Assembly (NCBI GenBank): GCA_037501455.1
Contig: CM074856.1
Span: 89,044,001-89,108,000, forward strand
Direction of reading: 5' to 3'
DNA length: 64,000 bases
Origin: Lantana camara
Lineage: Eukaryota; Streptophyta; Magnoliopsida; Lamiales; Verbenaceae
Below, in pieces: positions 45,049-56,639 of the stretch (its first letter is position 1; the number at the start of each line of letters is the position of its first letter). The translations under genes were made by a program, and so were the position numbers. The notes beneath the pieces were generated by a model. It was not told the DNA's origin, ran no database searches, and saw only the letters and a program-made list of their open reading frames with translations.

Positions 45049-48000
45049 TGTAACAGCCCAAAACAGGGCCTGGATGAAAACAGTAAGTTAAGGGAATTGG
45101 TAAAGCGTTTATAGACCGTGATCCAACTTTTTGAACCTTCATGCATTGCATTCTTACATGAACTTTGTGCTCGTATATGATCTGACATGTTTTAAGGGGG
45201 AATTCTTGACCTTTGATACAGTTTACTATTCATAACCCTAGCCTACCTTGTTCATATTGCTACTCGAACCCTAGAGGTTCATCACACATGTTTCCCAATC
45301 GTTTGAACTTGTTTCCCAAGCTCAGAGAGTCTTTCTTGAACCATAAGGGTACTTTTGGAACTTACCGACCAAAGCTACTATTCATCTGAAAAATGAGCTT
45401 TTGATTCTGATATCATTTCCTACCCAAGTTTACAGTCAAATCGACCCTTGAGCCGAGACGAGTCTTTTGAAATCATTCTTGACTTGGAAATCTATTTTGA
45501 GCATTGGTTTTATTGAAAATGTTTACGAAAACCCTAGTTCACTGTTCCTTCTACAAACGATTTTCATTCGGAAAATGTTTTCTCTTCGGATTTGAACTAC
45601 TTGAGCTATTTCAAGATTTTTGAGATGTTTTACAACTCTTGATTCAGACCCTAGCTTGAAATTTTGAAGTGTACGCTTGTACGTAAGAATTCACTATTCA
45701 TTCTACGTTTTCAACTTTTTAACGGTAAAATGTTTTATAGTCGATATTAGACTCAAAACGCTTCTCGATTTATTTCTTGAATTTTGGAAACAATCCGGAC
45801 TTGAAAATCATTTCCGAAAGTCGTTTTTCACTCGTGTTGAGTTTCGAGCTCAAAACTTTTATTCACTAAAAATAATGTATCTTTCAAACGGTAAATCCGA
45901 TTTCGACGTACAAATATGCGTTTCGAAGCTAATTTTTGCCCGGACGGAATGGTTATACTTCCAGCCACTTACCTTCATGTTTTGGAGGTGAAATTACCGA
46001 AATACCCCCCAATAGTCCCATTTTACCTTCATAATGTCCAAAGCTTCCAAGAGAAGACTTTCATACCCTTCCTTACATTTTATTTCCAAGGTGAGGGGCT
46101 TATCTTCAACTATAAATAGAGGGCAAGAGGCATTAGAATCCTTGCTCAATGTTGTGTTGACAACACCCTTTCTTCCTCTCCCTCTCCCCCTCTTTGCCGT
46201 CGGCTCCCCCCTTCATTAGCTAGGTCAGTTGTTTTGTTTTATGTTATGTTTTAGGTAGTTTATGTTTTTATGTTATGGTATGTTTATATTATGTTTAGGT
46301 TGGATCTTCGGGTCTTCCCTAAGCCATATAGGATTTTATTTTACGCATTTATTATATAGTTTTCATGATATGTTTGAATATATGTTTATATGTTTTAATT
46401 GTTTAGTATATGCTTGAATATGTTATGAATTGCTCTAGTATATGCTATGATCATGTGATATGGTTGTTATATTATGAGAATTGATGCATGATTATGGAAT
46501 TTTAATTATGTTCATGCATGTTAGCTAATGGAATAGTGATTTACAATTAATTATGTCACAACTCGTTACATGTTGATATTGAATTTAATTGTTACATGTT
46601 ATATGCCTAAGGTTCATGATATGATATGATATATGTTGTGACATGTTGTATATGATTCTTGAATTATGAATTGAGCTTATGATATGATATGGATTAATGG
46701 ATTAAAGCCTTGATCATATGTTATACACTTTAACCAGTGTCACATGTTATAACCTAAGATAGAATAGTGTTTCATAACTTGATCTTATACCTTAATTGGT
46801 TCTCTTAGCCATAGGTTATACCTTTAACCTAGATCACACTTGATTATATTAACATGAACTTGAAACTATAGGTTATAATCAAGATCATAATTTAATTAGG
46901 GGGGGTGTGTGTGTGCATGCCGTGTGTGTGTGTGCGTACGTGCATGGTGTGTGTGTGTACCGTGTGTGTGGGTGTGTGTGTATAGTAAGGGTTTGACCCG
47001 ACCCTTTGACCCGACATGTGAATAGTAACATGTGAATAGTAATCGTGAATAGTAATCTGGAATAATGCTTTTGAATAGTAAAAATGAAATAAAACTTGTG
47101 CTTTCTTAATAGGCCTTTGCACCTAGGGTTTCCATATCCAGGGTCTAAAATGTGTTTTCAAAATATGTTCTCTTTCGTGGACTTGTTTCTTAACCTAAGG
47201 TTTGTGATAGGATTCATAATTTGACTAAAGCTTACTCGGTTATAGTAAGATCATAGTCCAACATTAAGAGTAACTCACTTTAACGTATTCCTTTGTGTGT
47301 TACCCTTCTTGAATACCTTAAATGGTATTACTCTCTTGTGTTACATGTTCTTTACATGTTTCTTGTTCATTGTTTCATGCATTTCTTATGTATCATGGTT
47401 AGTAGTGGGTCTTAGTTCTTAAGCTCACTCTAGTACACCACATACAGGAGTTAAAGTTGAGCACTGGGATCCCCAAGGCACCGTGTAATCTGTCTACCTA
47501 CCTTTTGTTACTAATAGGTGAGGTGAAGTTAAAAACGTTTCCAAACTAGAACCACGATTATACTATCGTATCATATGTTTTGAAATTCAAAGCTAAACCT
47601 CGTTTTGAACTATCCCTGTTATCGGGATATTCTTTTGAAAGGATCATTCATCCTTTAATAGCATACCTTGATCAACAGCACATGTTTTCCAAAGTTCTGC
47701 ATTCTTGTTGAAAGACAGTTACCTGTTCTGCATATGTTTTCAAAGTACAGTTTCACATGTTTTACAGACAGCATCACATGTTTACAGACAGAATCATATG
47801 TTTTACAGACAGCATCATATGTTTACAGACAGTTTCACATGTTTATAGTTAGCACACTGGAGTGGTACTCTGGTCACTGCTAATCTTGAAATGCAAGCAT
47901 ACAGTTTACAGTTTGGGCCCGGCGGTTATGTGTGGAGGTGATGTTCGGGAGGTGTGCGCCAACGGCATCACCAATACTGACCGCCACAATTAGACAATTG

Positions 48001-49082
48001 ACACCGACTTTTAGCAGGAGGTTTGTTAAGTCAGGACAATCTGTCTGGGAAAGGACAGCAAATATGTTCCCATTACATGTTTACAGGTCGCCTAAGGCTA
48101 GCTACCCGAAGTGATAACCGGTGGAGGATGGTGCATGTTTGTATGTGTTGGTGGATTATTGTTGACCTTGGTCCGATGCTCTACTATATGTGGAGTAATT
48201 GTTAATCTTGGTCCGATACTCTACTTCATCATGTTTTTTCTGGAGTAAGGATGGAGAAGCCTAGCTTGCGGGCAAAATTCTGTTTCATAAAGGATGGTTC
48301 ATATTTGGAAAAGTTCCCTTTATCCGTATCCCATTTTATGAAAGAACTATGAACCATCTACAACATATGTGTGCGCGTGTGATAGCATTCATGAAAAGAG
48401 TTTTGAAACTCATAATCTTTTACAGCATTGCATTCAAACAGTTTTACCAATCGAACTTGTTTCAATTTCTTCTTTAAAGCTTTGCATTAACAGTTTTGAA
48501 TTACACTTCAAGTTCTTTATCATACAGTACCTTCTTTTAAGTATTCCCTCACTTAGTCCTTTTGACTAATACCTTTCCCGTTTTCTTGCCTCGTGGTTTC
48601 AGGTCTTGCAGCCGCAGTATAGAGGTATCTTGAAGCTCTAGATTGTCACTTTTCTTTCTGTCAGGACTTAGTATTACTTCTCTTTTGTGTCCTGCATATG
48701 TTTTATGGCTGCATTGCTTTATGTTTCTGAATACTTGAGTATCTTTGTTATACTCTTTCTGCTACTCTGTTACCGATACATTGAACTCTGCTATATCGGT
48801 ACTTATATGTGAATTTGTTATATGTTTTGATATGCCGAGTCTCTCTTACACAATCAATATGTTCTTGCTTGTTACATGCCATCACGCATATGTTTTGAAA
48901 AGTTTTAAAATACTCTGATTTTCCACTGCATAACCACATCGTTATACATGTATAGTTCTAATAGACAGCTGTTCGCTAGAGTATTTCTTGAGTGATGGCT
49001 CACACCATTACTTGAGAGGTGCTTCAGTGCGAGGGTTGAGACGCCGCTCTCCTCATGTTCCTGTACGGGTGGGCGCGTTACA
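45049..49082 (+). repeat. G 3' LTR (4034 bp)
   Basis: TGTAACAGCCC to GGGCGCGTTACA. It matches 34754-38807 almost throughout. Differences include the TGTAGC/TGTAAC start, the size of the TG-rich patch (46903-46982) and a few indels of ~10-20 bp (for example near 46040 and 47200). TATA at 46111, donor-like TAG|GTCAGT near 46223, tandem repeat 47755-47847, hairpin TTAGTCCTTTTGACTAA near 48553. Confidence 0.92.
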
Positions 49083-49087
49083 TGCAT

Positions 49088-50380
49088 TCATATACATATG
49101 CCAAGCGTCTAACTAGTTCATGTTAAGTCTAAGCTTGTCCTTTGCCCTTTGTTTTGTTCTTAGGTTTGTCTCGAGGTTGAAGAGATGGTTTCTTTGGTTC
49201 GGTTTGGTCGACAAGGTGGGGTTTTCTTTCCTTTTAGCTCTGATGACCTACAACCTTACGTGTATTTTAAGCCAGCATGCGACTTATATATATATATATA
49301 TAGATAGATAGATAAGTGTTTGATAAGTATTTTGTGGGAATTGTCCCCTTTGTTATGAGATTCTTTGAAAGGGCTTTTATATGTATATGTAAGCTAAGTT
49401 TTGATTATTCATTTTCAAAAGGGTTGGTGTGAGTTTTGTTTTGCGAGCTTTGGGGCATTGAAAGATATGTCCATGTGTGCGTGTGTATAAGCTTTGCGAT
49501 AAGTGTAAGTTTGGGCCCCGGAGTTATATATAATGGGAGACCCGGGTCGGCCACGGGGTCACCGGTTGCAACCCCTGTATACTTCTCCACCAAAGTGAGG
49601 CTTAGCTCATCCTCGGGAGGTCGAGGGGAAAGCGGGTCTCATATATCGGCGGTATAACCCATCAGGGTCGGGTAGGATCCCCCTATGCCACCATTATAAG
49701 GTAAGATATGTGTGGGGTTGAGAGTGGCCGCTCTCTTCTCCAAACGGAGAAAGGTTGGATTGATTTATGTTTTTTTTTTTTTTTCTTTGTCTTTGCTTTG
49801 TTTTTTTGCTATGGAGTAAGTGGGTTGGGACCCGAACTCGCCGAGTCATTTAGTCTAAGTCTTCATTTCCATTATGGTTTGTGAATCGGGATTGGACTTC
49901 TAATTTCTAAAACTTGGTGATTTTGGCCTTAGGCCCTAAACATTTCTTCTTATATGTAGTATCACGGGTTTAAATGATTTAGAATGCAAAAACCAGCCCC
50001 GGTTCATGAACACTCTTCGATTTGATTATGCTATGCTCTTACTTATACGTACGCGTGCGTGTGTTAGCCCCCTCACCAGTCTTTATGACTGACCCCTCTT
50101 TGTTGTTTTTTTTTCCCCCTTTTTTTTTAGTTTGCAGGTACCCGGTTGGGGAGTCGAGCTAGGCGGCGGTCTTTTGTTTTGGGAGTCGTTTTGTTGAGTC
50201 TTTAGCTTAGCTCTTGCATTTGCATACTTACTTTCCCACTATGGCACTATGTATAATTTGGTACTATGTATAAATACGTATAATTTATGTTTTGTAATTC
50301 AAGCTTTGTATGATTTATTTGGCCCTGGGTGGGCAAGGCATGATGTAATCTGTTTATCTTGCTTTTATTTTGATGTATGT
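49088..50380 (+). repeat. X LTR, middle piece
   Basis: Continuation of X after G. It includes the GGGCCCCGGAG box (49514), CCGGTTGCAACCCCTG, the hairpin CAGTCTTTATGACTG (50073-50087), a long T/C tract with TTTTAGTTTGCAG (to 50137), and GAGCTAGGCGGCGGTC (50155-50170). Runs of T near 49770 and 50105. The complement GACCGCCTAGC is in the third piece at 53847. Confidence 0.85.
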
Positions 50381-53300
50381 TGTAGCACCCCTACACGTGG
50401 AGATGCCACATCCCCGCACTACAGGTCGATCCACACACGAAATGGATAATCTGTACATGAACCAACCTGCAGCGTACGGGTGACAATAAAATAAAATGAC
50501 AACTTTCTAGGCGGGAGTAACCTCAAATCAAATAACGTAATGTATAAAAGTAAAGCGGAAACATAATTCATTCAATAACAATTACCAACATCGAATGCAT
50601 GCTATCTTAGTGAGCATTTACCAAGTAAACTATGTTCTAATGATGGTTGCCGAATCCATCAATTAAATCCTTTACTTACCGTGCAAAATATAAGATTGTA
50701 ATATAGCAGTAAAGGGTCGAACCCAAGGGACTAGATAGATTTATATTCAATGTATCCAAGAGAATATTCAAAAGAGATTAGGAAGGGGGGGGGGGGGGGG
50801 GGGGGTTTTGTTTGTAATTAAAACAAACTACTCTGAAACTTAAAATCAGATTCTTCAAATAACTAAAACAAAGAATAAAAAGAGTTGTGAAGGTTGATTA
50901 TGAAAGAGATATCTCAGCTAGGTTGTTACTTCATTCCATGCCTGTATTTAATCCTTGATGCACAAATCAAATCTGATCGAATGGTAGATTAACTTACAAT
51001 AGACAAGAAGCTCATCTATATCATCCTTTCTTATTTTTAATTTAATCAAGAGAAGCTCTTCAACTAAATCCTTACCACATAGCAGTCCCGCGAACAAGTA
51101 TCTAGGATTTAACTATGTGATAGCATTGAGCACCAAAAGGACATTAATCATGATTCAAAATCTCAAGAAGCTTGGATTTATAAAATCATATTACACATGC
51201 CTCACCATATTATTGAGTAAACATGGTGGTAAACTCTCAATGGTGTGTGGTTCTTATATACCTTTACAAGACTATTACGTATCAAGTATTGGTATAACCT
51301 TATCAAGTTATTATCTAGGCATCGATTGATCAGAAAGATGATTCGAAAACAACTTATACAAATACGTTCAAGGTATGCATAAATACCGTAGATCAGATCC
51401 GCGTTCGTTCACTTAGACCTCATAAATATTGGCAAGGAATAAAGCTACAACCTAACTAAGACAAGTATATTCAGCCACGGATCATGATGCAAAGCATACA
51501 ACAAACACTTGAAGCATAAACTGAACTTCAAAGCTTGGATAAAACTGAATCTAAATACTTTAGCTTATAAACTGAAAGTGATCACAATCTGGATGATGGA
51601 GCTCCTCGATGCTTCCTGCTGCTAGCTACTGCTGTATTCCGGTTTTTCCTTCTCCTTTCAAAAGTTACCTTACATTCCCCTTACTTAGCTTACTTAAAAT
51701 AAAAACGTCTCATTAAGCCTATCTATTACAAAGATCAAGGGAAAAAAGTAGCTTTTCCAAATCCCAATTAGCATGATTAGGATCCTTGAAACTCCAAAAT
51801 TGAAGGATCAATTCTTGCATGTTGGCCAGGTTAGCAAGCTGTTGCATGTGTGCCACCTGTCCCAACAAGAGGATTCAGCCGCACTTGTTGACCGTGGTCT
51901 GCTGTACGCGCATTGGCCTTAGGGATGATCATGTATTGGGGTCATGGCTCAGGCATTTTCAATACTTAGCACCTTTTTCTTCATGATTCTGCCAAATCCC
52001 TCATTTATCAATATGTTGCTGCAAAAGCCAAATAAAAGCAAATTAAGTAGAAATCTAATTCTAATTCAGGGGGAAATAAAAGAGATTTTCATGTATTTTA
52101 CGCATACTATCATCTAACATTACATATCAATACATTATCATCTCTTAAATGTATAATAAATAGCAATAATTTTCATGCACAATAAATAAAATGCACGTAT
52201 TACACTTACAAACAATTTAGATGCAACATGTTGGAACAATTACATTAATTTATGGGTGGGTGTATAAGTAAAGAAATTTAAATAATTTAAACATGTAATT
52301 AACGCATCAAGTATGAAATCTTGAATAGCAACTATGGTGGCATACATAAATACGACGCAAATTAAATTAATACACATATGATGCACGTGCTGGTGAATGC
52401 ATTGAACCTGTTACCGTAGTAGGATAAATTTCATCCCGGCACCTTTCCTTGATTGTTGTAATATAACCTTGTCTCGAATTGTTAATTGTTTCTTGGTTAC
52501 CCACGGTCTTCTAAATCCTCAAAATTCTTCGGCCTCGACTCATACATTTCCATGAATTAGTTTTGGAATTCCCTCGAACCCAACTCTTTCCCAGTTATCA
52601 ATATCTAAATGGTTCCCAAACCTTTTCCATAATTAATTCTTCGATTAAAGTATCCTTATAGTCCCTTGTGTAACTTGATAGTCCAAGATTGGAACTCTTG
52701 AATTCCACCATGTCTACACTCCCGTCATGAATATCCAAAATTTTTTTCCCGAAGAATCAATCTCCAACAACAGTCCGGGTATTCACCCTAGTTAGTATTT
52801 TGCCTTTCTTGATTGCTTCCATTTATTGCCCCATATCTTTCAATGTAGTTTCCCAACACGACAATTCAACTTGGATCGGAGAATAAACCCACTTTACCCG
52901 AGTGTAGAATCCCTAGCATATTGGCTTTCCATACTGGTTGTTCGATCCTTCTAGCTGTCATATTAGGAATCCGAATCTTATTGATGTGAACCCAAATGTA
53001 ATTCCCAAACTTGCCCTTCGGTCGGAGCTACTTAACTAACTTCCTTCCACGCCCTGATTTTGACCTCAACTAACTGAAAATCCTCAACTTGCACACACTT
53101 CCTTATCCTTCTCAAATCCTGTAGTGGACTAAAATTATCGAACAATTGACCGTGGTTTGGTATCATTTCCACAACCTGTAACTCGCAACTTTCTTTGAAA
53201 ATAAATGCATATGGGTAAGGCGTGCACATGTCACACAATTGTCACATAATTGATGCCGATAACAAGAATTTAATACATAATCCCAAATTTCCTCTTGAAT

Positions 53301-53782
53301 GCTTGGCTCATGGAAATGGAGAGCAAGGAAGCAAAATGTTTGTATGGAAATGAAATGAAAGAAAGAGATGATTCTACGTTATTCATCTCTTAAATGAGAT
53401 GACTCACCACATTTTACAATTAAATCCCAAAGCTTATCAAGTTCATGCAATTGAGGATGCAAAGATAAAAGAATGATCAATTTAGTCCACAAGATTTTCA
53501 TGCAATTTAGTCCTTAAAGAAAAGGAAATGAGCATTTAAGGACAATTAAGCAATTGAATCATGCTCGGCAATTAATCCATGTAGCAATTGAATTCCAATT
53601 ATACAATAATTCGCAAATTGACACGTTTTCACATATTTTCACGTAATCATGTTGAAATGCAATTTATAAAATTAATATAACACGTATAAATTGAATAAAC
53701 GAAAATAATAAAAATAAAATCCTAACGCTCGAAACTCACACGTGTCGAGCATACCTGACTGTCTTGAAATTGGGGCGTTACA
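50381..53782 (-). mobile_element. V: minus-strand gypsy LTR-derived insertion
   Basis: TGTAGCACCCC at the left, GGGGCGTTACA at the right, TSD TATGT at 50376-50380 and 53783-53787. Its first ~450 bp (53782 leftward) match the start of Z, and its last ~260 bp (50381-50640) plus the bases after N match the end of Z. Without N it is 1925 bp, shorter than Z. The stretch ~52230-53280 does not align with Z by eye and has no clear domain, and the palindrome array is missing. It may be a divergent LTR subtype or a recombined one. Confidence 0.8.
50641..52112 (-). mobile_element. N: solo Tat-like LTR (1472 bp)
   Basis: Starts TGATGGTTGCC and ends GCATACTATCA, flanked by TCTAA at 50636-50640 and 52113-52117; removing it restores the alignment of V to Z. 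Minus-strand sense: it begins TGATAGTATGCG and near its end has CCCTTGGGTTCGACCCTTTA, like the CCCTGTGGGTACGATCC signature of the Tat-like LTR at 22587. A 21-base poly-G run is at 50785-50805. No ORF of interest. Confidence 0.8.
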
Positions 53783-53787
53783 TATGT

Positions 53788-53990
53788 ATTATGTTATGCG
53801 ATCCTATAGCTTCCGCGCATGTTTTGTTTCTCTTGCGCACTCTGTTCAGGGTCTAGACCGCCTAGCCTAGAGGTGTGTTTTGTTTGTCACCCGTTCACCA
53901 TGGTTCGATGCGGGAGCGGAGTCCCCATTTCGTTACCCGTGTTGGGCTATGGTGCGGGGGATGTGGCGCCCTCCGCTCCGGGGTGTTACA
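53788..53990 (+). repeat. X LTR, 3' end
   Basis: Last 203 bp of X: GACCGCCTAGC (complement of GCTAGGCGGCGGTC at 50157), TTGTCACCCGTTCACC, CCCATTTCGT, GTGCGGGGGATGTGG and the end GGGGTGTTACA. Followed by TSD TAAAA. Confidence 0.88.
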
Positions 53991-53995
53991 TAAAA

Positions 53996-55657
53996 CAACC
54001 CTAATTAGAAAAGGAATGTGAACTTTGAAACCTAATTTGAGTATCGTTTTTGAGAATTTTTGAAAAAGGCTTTGACCGTTGAATTTTTCTCTTCAAAATG
54101 ATTCTTTAGGTTAATAGTCAAAATTGTTGGTCAAAGTCAAAGTCAATGGTCAAAGTCAATGGTCAAAGGTCATTATTCAAGTATACGGTATGTATACGGT
54201 CTTTATACAGTATGTATACGATATTTATACAGGGATACCTACCATATCTATATAGTATTTATACAAGAATACATGCGGTATCTATACTAGAATACATACG
54301 GTATTTATACAAAAATACATACGTATTTATTTAAAAATACATTTAGTATTTATACGAAAGTATAGACGTATCTATACATAGAGGAATCAAATACGTATAC
54401 GTATATTATACATGTATACCATAACATATATCAATTGGTCAAGTATAATTATGTAACAATTAAACTATAGTCTAATTTCTAAAATATAACATTAAAGAAC
54501 ATGCAATAAATTAAATTAAATCATGTAATAAATTAAATTACCTAAGTATGATCATAAAATAATTAAAATGTAACATATAATATGCTAGAATAATTTTCAC
54601 ATAATTAATTTGTAACAAAATTAAATTATGTAACACCTTTCATAATAAACTATACTATAAGAAACATAATTCATAAATTCATGAATATTTAAAGCATAAA
54701 TTAAATCACATAATTCATGCATAAAATAAAACATATATTAAAATCTAAACGAAGCATAATTAATAAATGAATTAAAACATAAATTAAAACATAAAATAAA
54801 CTAATTATAACATAAAAAAAAATATAAGAAAACATACCTTTCAAGGGGGGAGGAGCTCGGTTTTAGGGGAGTAAATTAGCACATTTTGAAGGCCTCTCAT
54901 GCTCTATTTATAGGTGAAGGTTGGGGTCACTTTGTAATTTTTTCAAAATTAAAGGATAACATGGGGTTCTTTTCATAATTTCTCTAAAATAGGTTAGTTT
55001 CTTTCATAATTGTTGGAAGAGGGGTATTCTGGTAATTACACCTTTACACTGTGTATTTTAGGAGCTAAAAAAGTTCCCAAGAGCTAGAAAATAAAATTAC
55101 CTTCGAAACGGTTACTCATGGATCAAAATCGGATGTACGGTTTAAAAGTTATAAACTTCGGAAGAAAGGATTTTTCTTAATTTAATAAAACGTTTTTATT
55201 TATAAAAAAATTATAAGATATGACTTGCAAGTCCGAGAATCTCTTCAAAAATGTAGAAAAAATCGAGGAACGATATGGCGATGATTTCGAGGGATAAAAA
55301 GTTTGCCGATGGAAATATATTCCGCCGACAGAAAATTTCCTTTGAAAATAAATTCTTAAATTGCTCTGTACATATAAACGAAACCTCGAAGCGTTGAAAA
55401 GAGAACTGAAAAATTCTAAGAAAATTAGTATAGGTTCTCTAGGGTTTCTCGAATAGAATAGCATAGTGTCGGTTTGGAAATAAATAGCGGTTTTAGGGTT
55501 TCGGTGCCATTTCCCCCCCCCCCCCCCCCCCAAACATCACATAATGTCACAAAATTAAAGAACACTTAATTCATGTAGAGATGCAATGCATGAAGCATTT
55601 TAAGGATGGATCAAGATATATAAACGCATTCCGATTATCCTTAGTTTACCGTTTCCA
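53996..55657 (-). repeat. W LTR, piece 3 (5' part)
   Basis: Upstream part of the minus-strand LTR, homologous to the start of G's LTR: the complement of 55580-55660 gives GGGCCTAG...CGTTTATA...TTCATGCATTGCAT, as at 45068-45155. TATA box (minus) at 54904-54912; donor-like AAAG|GTATGT (minus) at 54837. A 19-base poly-C run lies at 55513-55531. No genes. Confidence 0.75.
54170..54420. repeat. Degenerate ATAC-rich tandem repeat in W
   Basis: About ten irregular copies of a 20-25 bp unit like ATACATACGGTATTTATAC, ending in GTATACGTATATTATACATG. The start abuts several GGTCAAAGTCAA repeats (54124-54170). No equivalent in the two G LTRs, so it expanded in W or its subfamily. Confidence 0.7.
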
Positions 55658-56119
55658 ACTAGGCCCCCGAAAACATGTCTGTTGATATTGTCCGCTTTGG
55701 TGCCTAAAATCGACATCCTCACGGTTTTGTTCCTCCCAATGGCTAAGATCACCATCCGGGAAAAGGCCTCAACAGTGGGAGGTTTCCACCCACTTAAAAA
55801 GTGTTAGTTTCCCTCCCCAACCGATGTGGGACAAGCACCTTTGGCTTTTACAGTCCACCCCCCTAAGAGGGACCAGCGTCCTCGCTGGCACACCGGCCCG
55901 GGCCCCGGCTCTGATACCATTTGTAACAACCCAAAAACCCGCCTGTTGATATTGTCCGCTTTAGTGCCTAAAATCGACACCCTCACGGTTTTGTTCCTCC
56001 CAATGGCTAAGATCACCATCCGGGAAAAGGCCTCAACAGTGGGAGGTTTCCACCCACTTATAAAGTGGGCTTAGTTCCCCTCCCCAACCGATGTGGGACA
56101 AGCACCTTTGGCTTTTACA
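55658..56119 (-). mobile_element. TRIM/SMART-type miniature LTR element
   Basis: Two direct repeats of ~195-198 bp (55658-55852 and 55922-56119; the left one has a degenerate outer end) flank just 69 bp. On the minus strand the right repeat ends GTTGTTACA, followed after two bases by primer site TGGTATCAGAGC (55908-55919); the 69 bp end in a polypurine stretch (CCCTCTTAGGGGGGTGGAC, 55853-55871) abutting TGTAAAAGCC. Conserved words such as TGTTGATATTGTCCGCTTT and CCCAACCGATGTGGGACAAG are known from a widespread plant miniature family. No coding capacity. Confidence 0.75.
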
Positions 56120-56123
56120 ACAA

Positions 56124-56138
56124 CCTCCCCCCTTAAAA
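56124..56138 (-). promoter_or_regulatory. Polypurine tract of W
   Basis: The plus strand CTCCCCCCTTAAAAG gives CTTTTAAGGGGGGAG in sense, preceded by AGGACAGATTC as in G (GGGACAGATTC). W's LTR should start right here, but the TRIM occupies the junction. Confidence 0.7.
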
Positions 56139-56639
56139 GGAATCTGTCCTGGGATTCCACAACCGTTCCAGGGACAACTTCGGCTGATGTTCTTGTATCT
56201 TTATTTCGGTTCCCACCTTACTTTCCAAATGTTGTGTCCTTTCCTCAGGATCTTTATTAAGAGATTTTCCGATTTCTCAACCTAGGTAATTTCATTTCCA
56301 AAAATCTTATCTGGATTAGACCATCGGTTGAATTTGATCCTCATGATACTTCCTTCATTACCAAAACTCGGGACGACTCAGGGAGGTACCCGAGAGTCTA
56401 ATACGCATGCTTTCATCATGTCCTCTAGACTCTTTATCGTTCTTAGCGACTATCCATATGTCTGAGGATGTGCTATTGTGATGAAATCTAAGTTTGTTCC
56501 CATAACTCTGGAATACTCTACCAAAATCGTGATGTGAACTTTGAATCTCTATCAGCCGCTATATTAACCGGTGCTCCATGAAATCTAACAATCTCCTCTT
56601 GATACCGTTTTTGTTAAAGATTTATTCTTATTCGCTATC
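56139..56639 (-). pseudogene. W integrase core remnant
   Basis: On the minus strand, frames with many stops give pieces such as MGTNLDF...AHPQTYG and TIKSLEDMMKACVLDS, clearly homologous to G's integrase around QTDGQSERMIKYLEDLLRAY. The Glu-containing segment is mutated. Too damaged to code. Confidence 0.7.

Larger units (their letters stand above)
34754..49082 (+). mobile_element. G: complete Tekay-like chromovirus (14.3 kb)
   Basis: Full-length Ty3/gypsy element inserted in X: 5' LTR, primer site, an extra leader ORF, gag, pol with a C-terminal chromodomain-like region, polypurine tract, 3' LTR. Flanked by perfect TSD TGCAT (34749-34753 and 49083-49087). The two ~4 kb LTRs are very similar with scattered differences, so it is among the younger insertions here, but its genes carry many stops and frameshifts and the catalytic residues of three enzymes are changed. 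Confidence 0.95.
32911..53990 (+). mobile_element. X: solo gypsy LTR containing G and V
   Basis: Starts TGTAACATCCCGCTCG, ends CTCCGGGGTGTTACA, with TAAAA at 32906-32910 and 53991-53995. The three X pieces (32911-34753, 49088-50380, 53788-53990) add to 3339 bp, essentially the 3340 bp of the LTR at 1919-5258, and they align with it (33240-33310 vs 2230-2300). It is therefore a solo LTR of the same family. It has a (CT)n tract at ~33515-33542, a donor-like GAG|GTAAAC at 33699, a palindrome array at 34150-34281, a hairpin near 50073 and a long pyrimidine tract ending CAG at 50137. Confidence 0.9.

Noticed and set aside
50785..50805. Poly-G (and poly-C at 55513-55531) as functional elements
   Set aside because: Simple homopolymer runs inside LTRs, prone to slippage and assembly error; no associated motif.
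52440..53280. Gypsy gag/pol remnant inside V
   Set aside because: A 68-codon minus frame looks weakly protein-like, but no RT, integrase, protease or zinc motif can be read, so no gene is called.
54146..54334. Small protein rich in Tyr and Ile
   Set aside because: Reading of a TATAC tandem repeat; no start context and no conservation expected.
55640..56119. Cassandra-type TRIM carrying 5S rRNA promoter boxes
   Set aside because: Primer site and size fit a TRIM, but I see no 5S rRNA box A/C sequence in the repeats.
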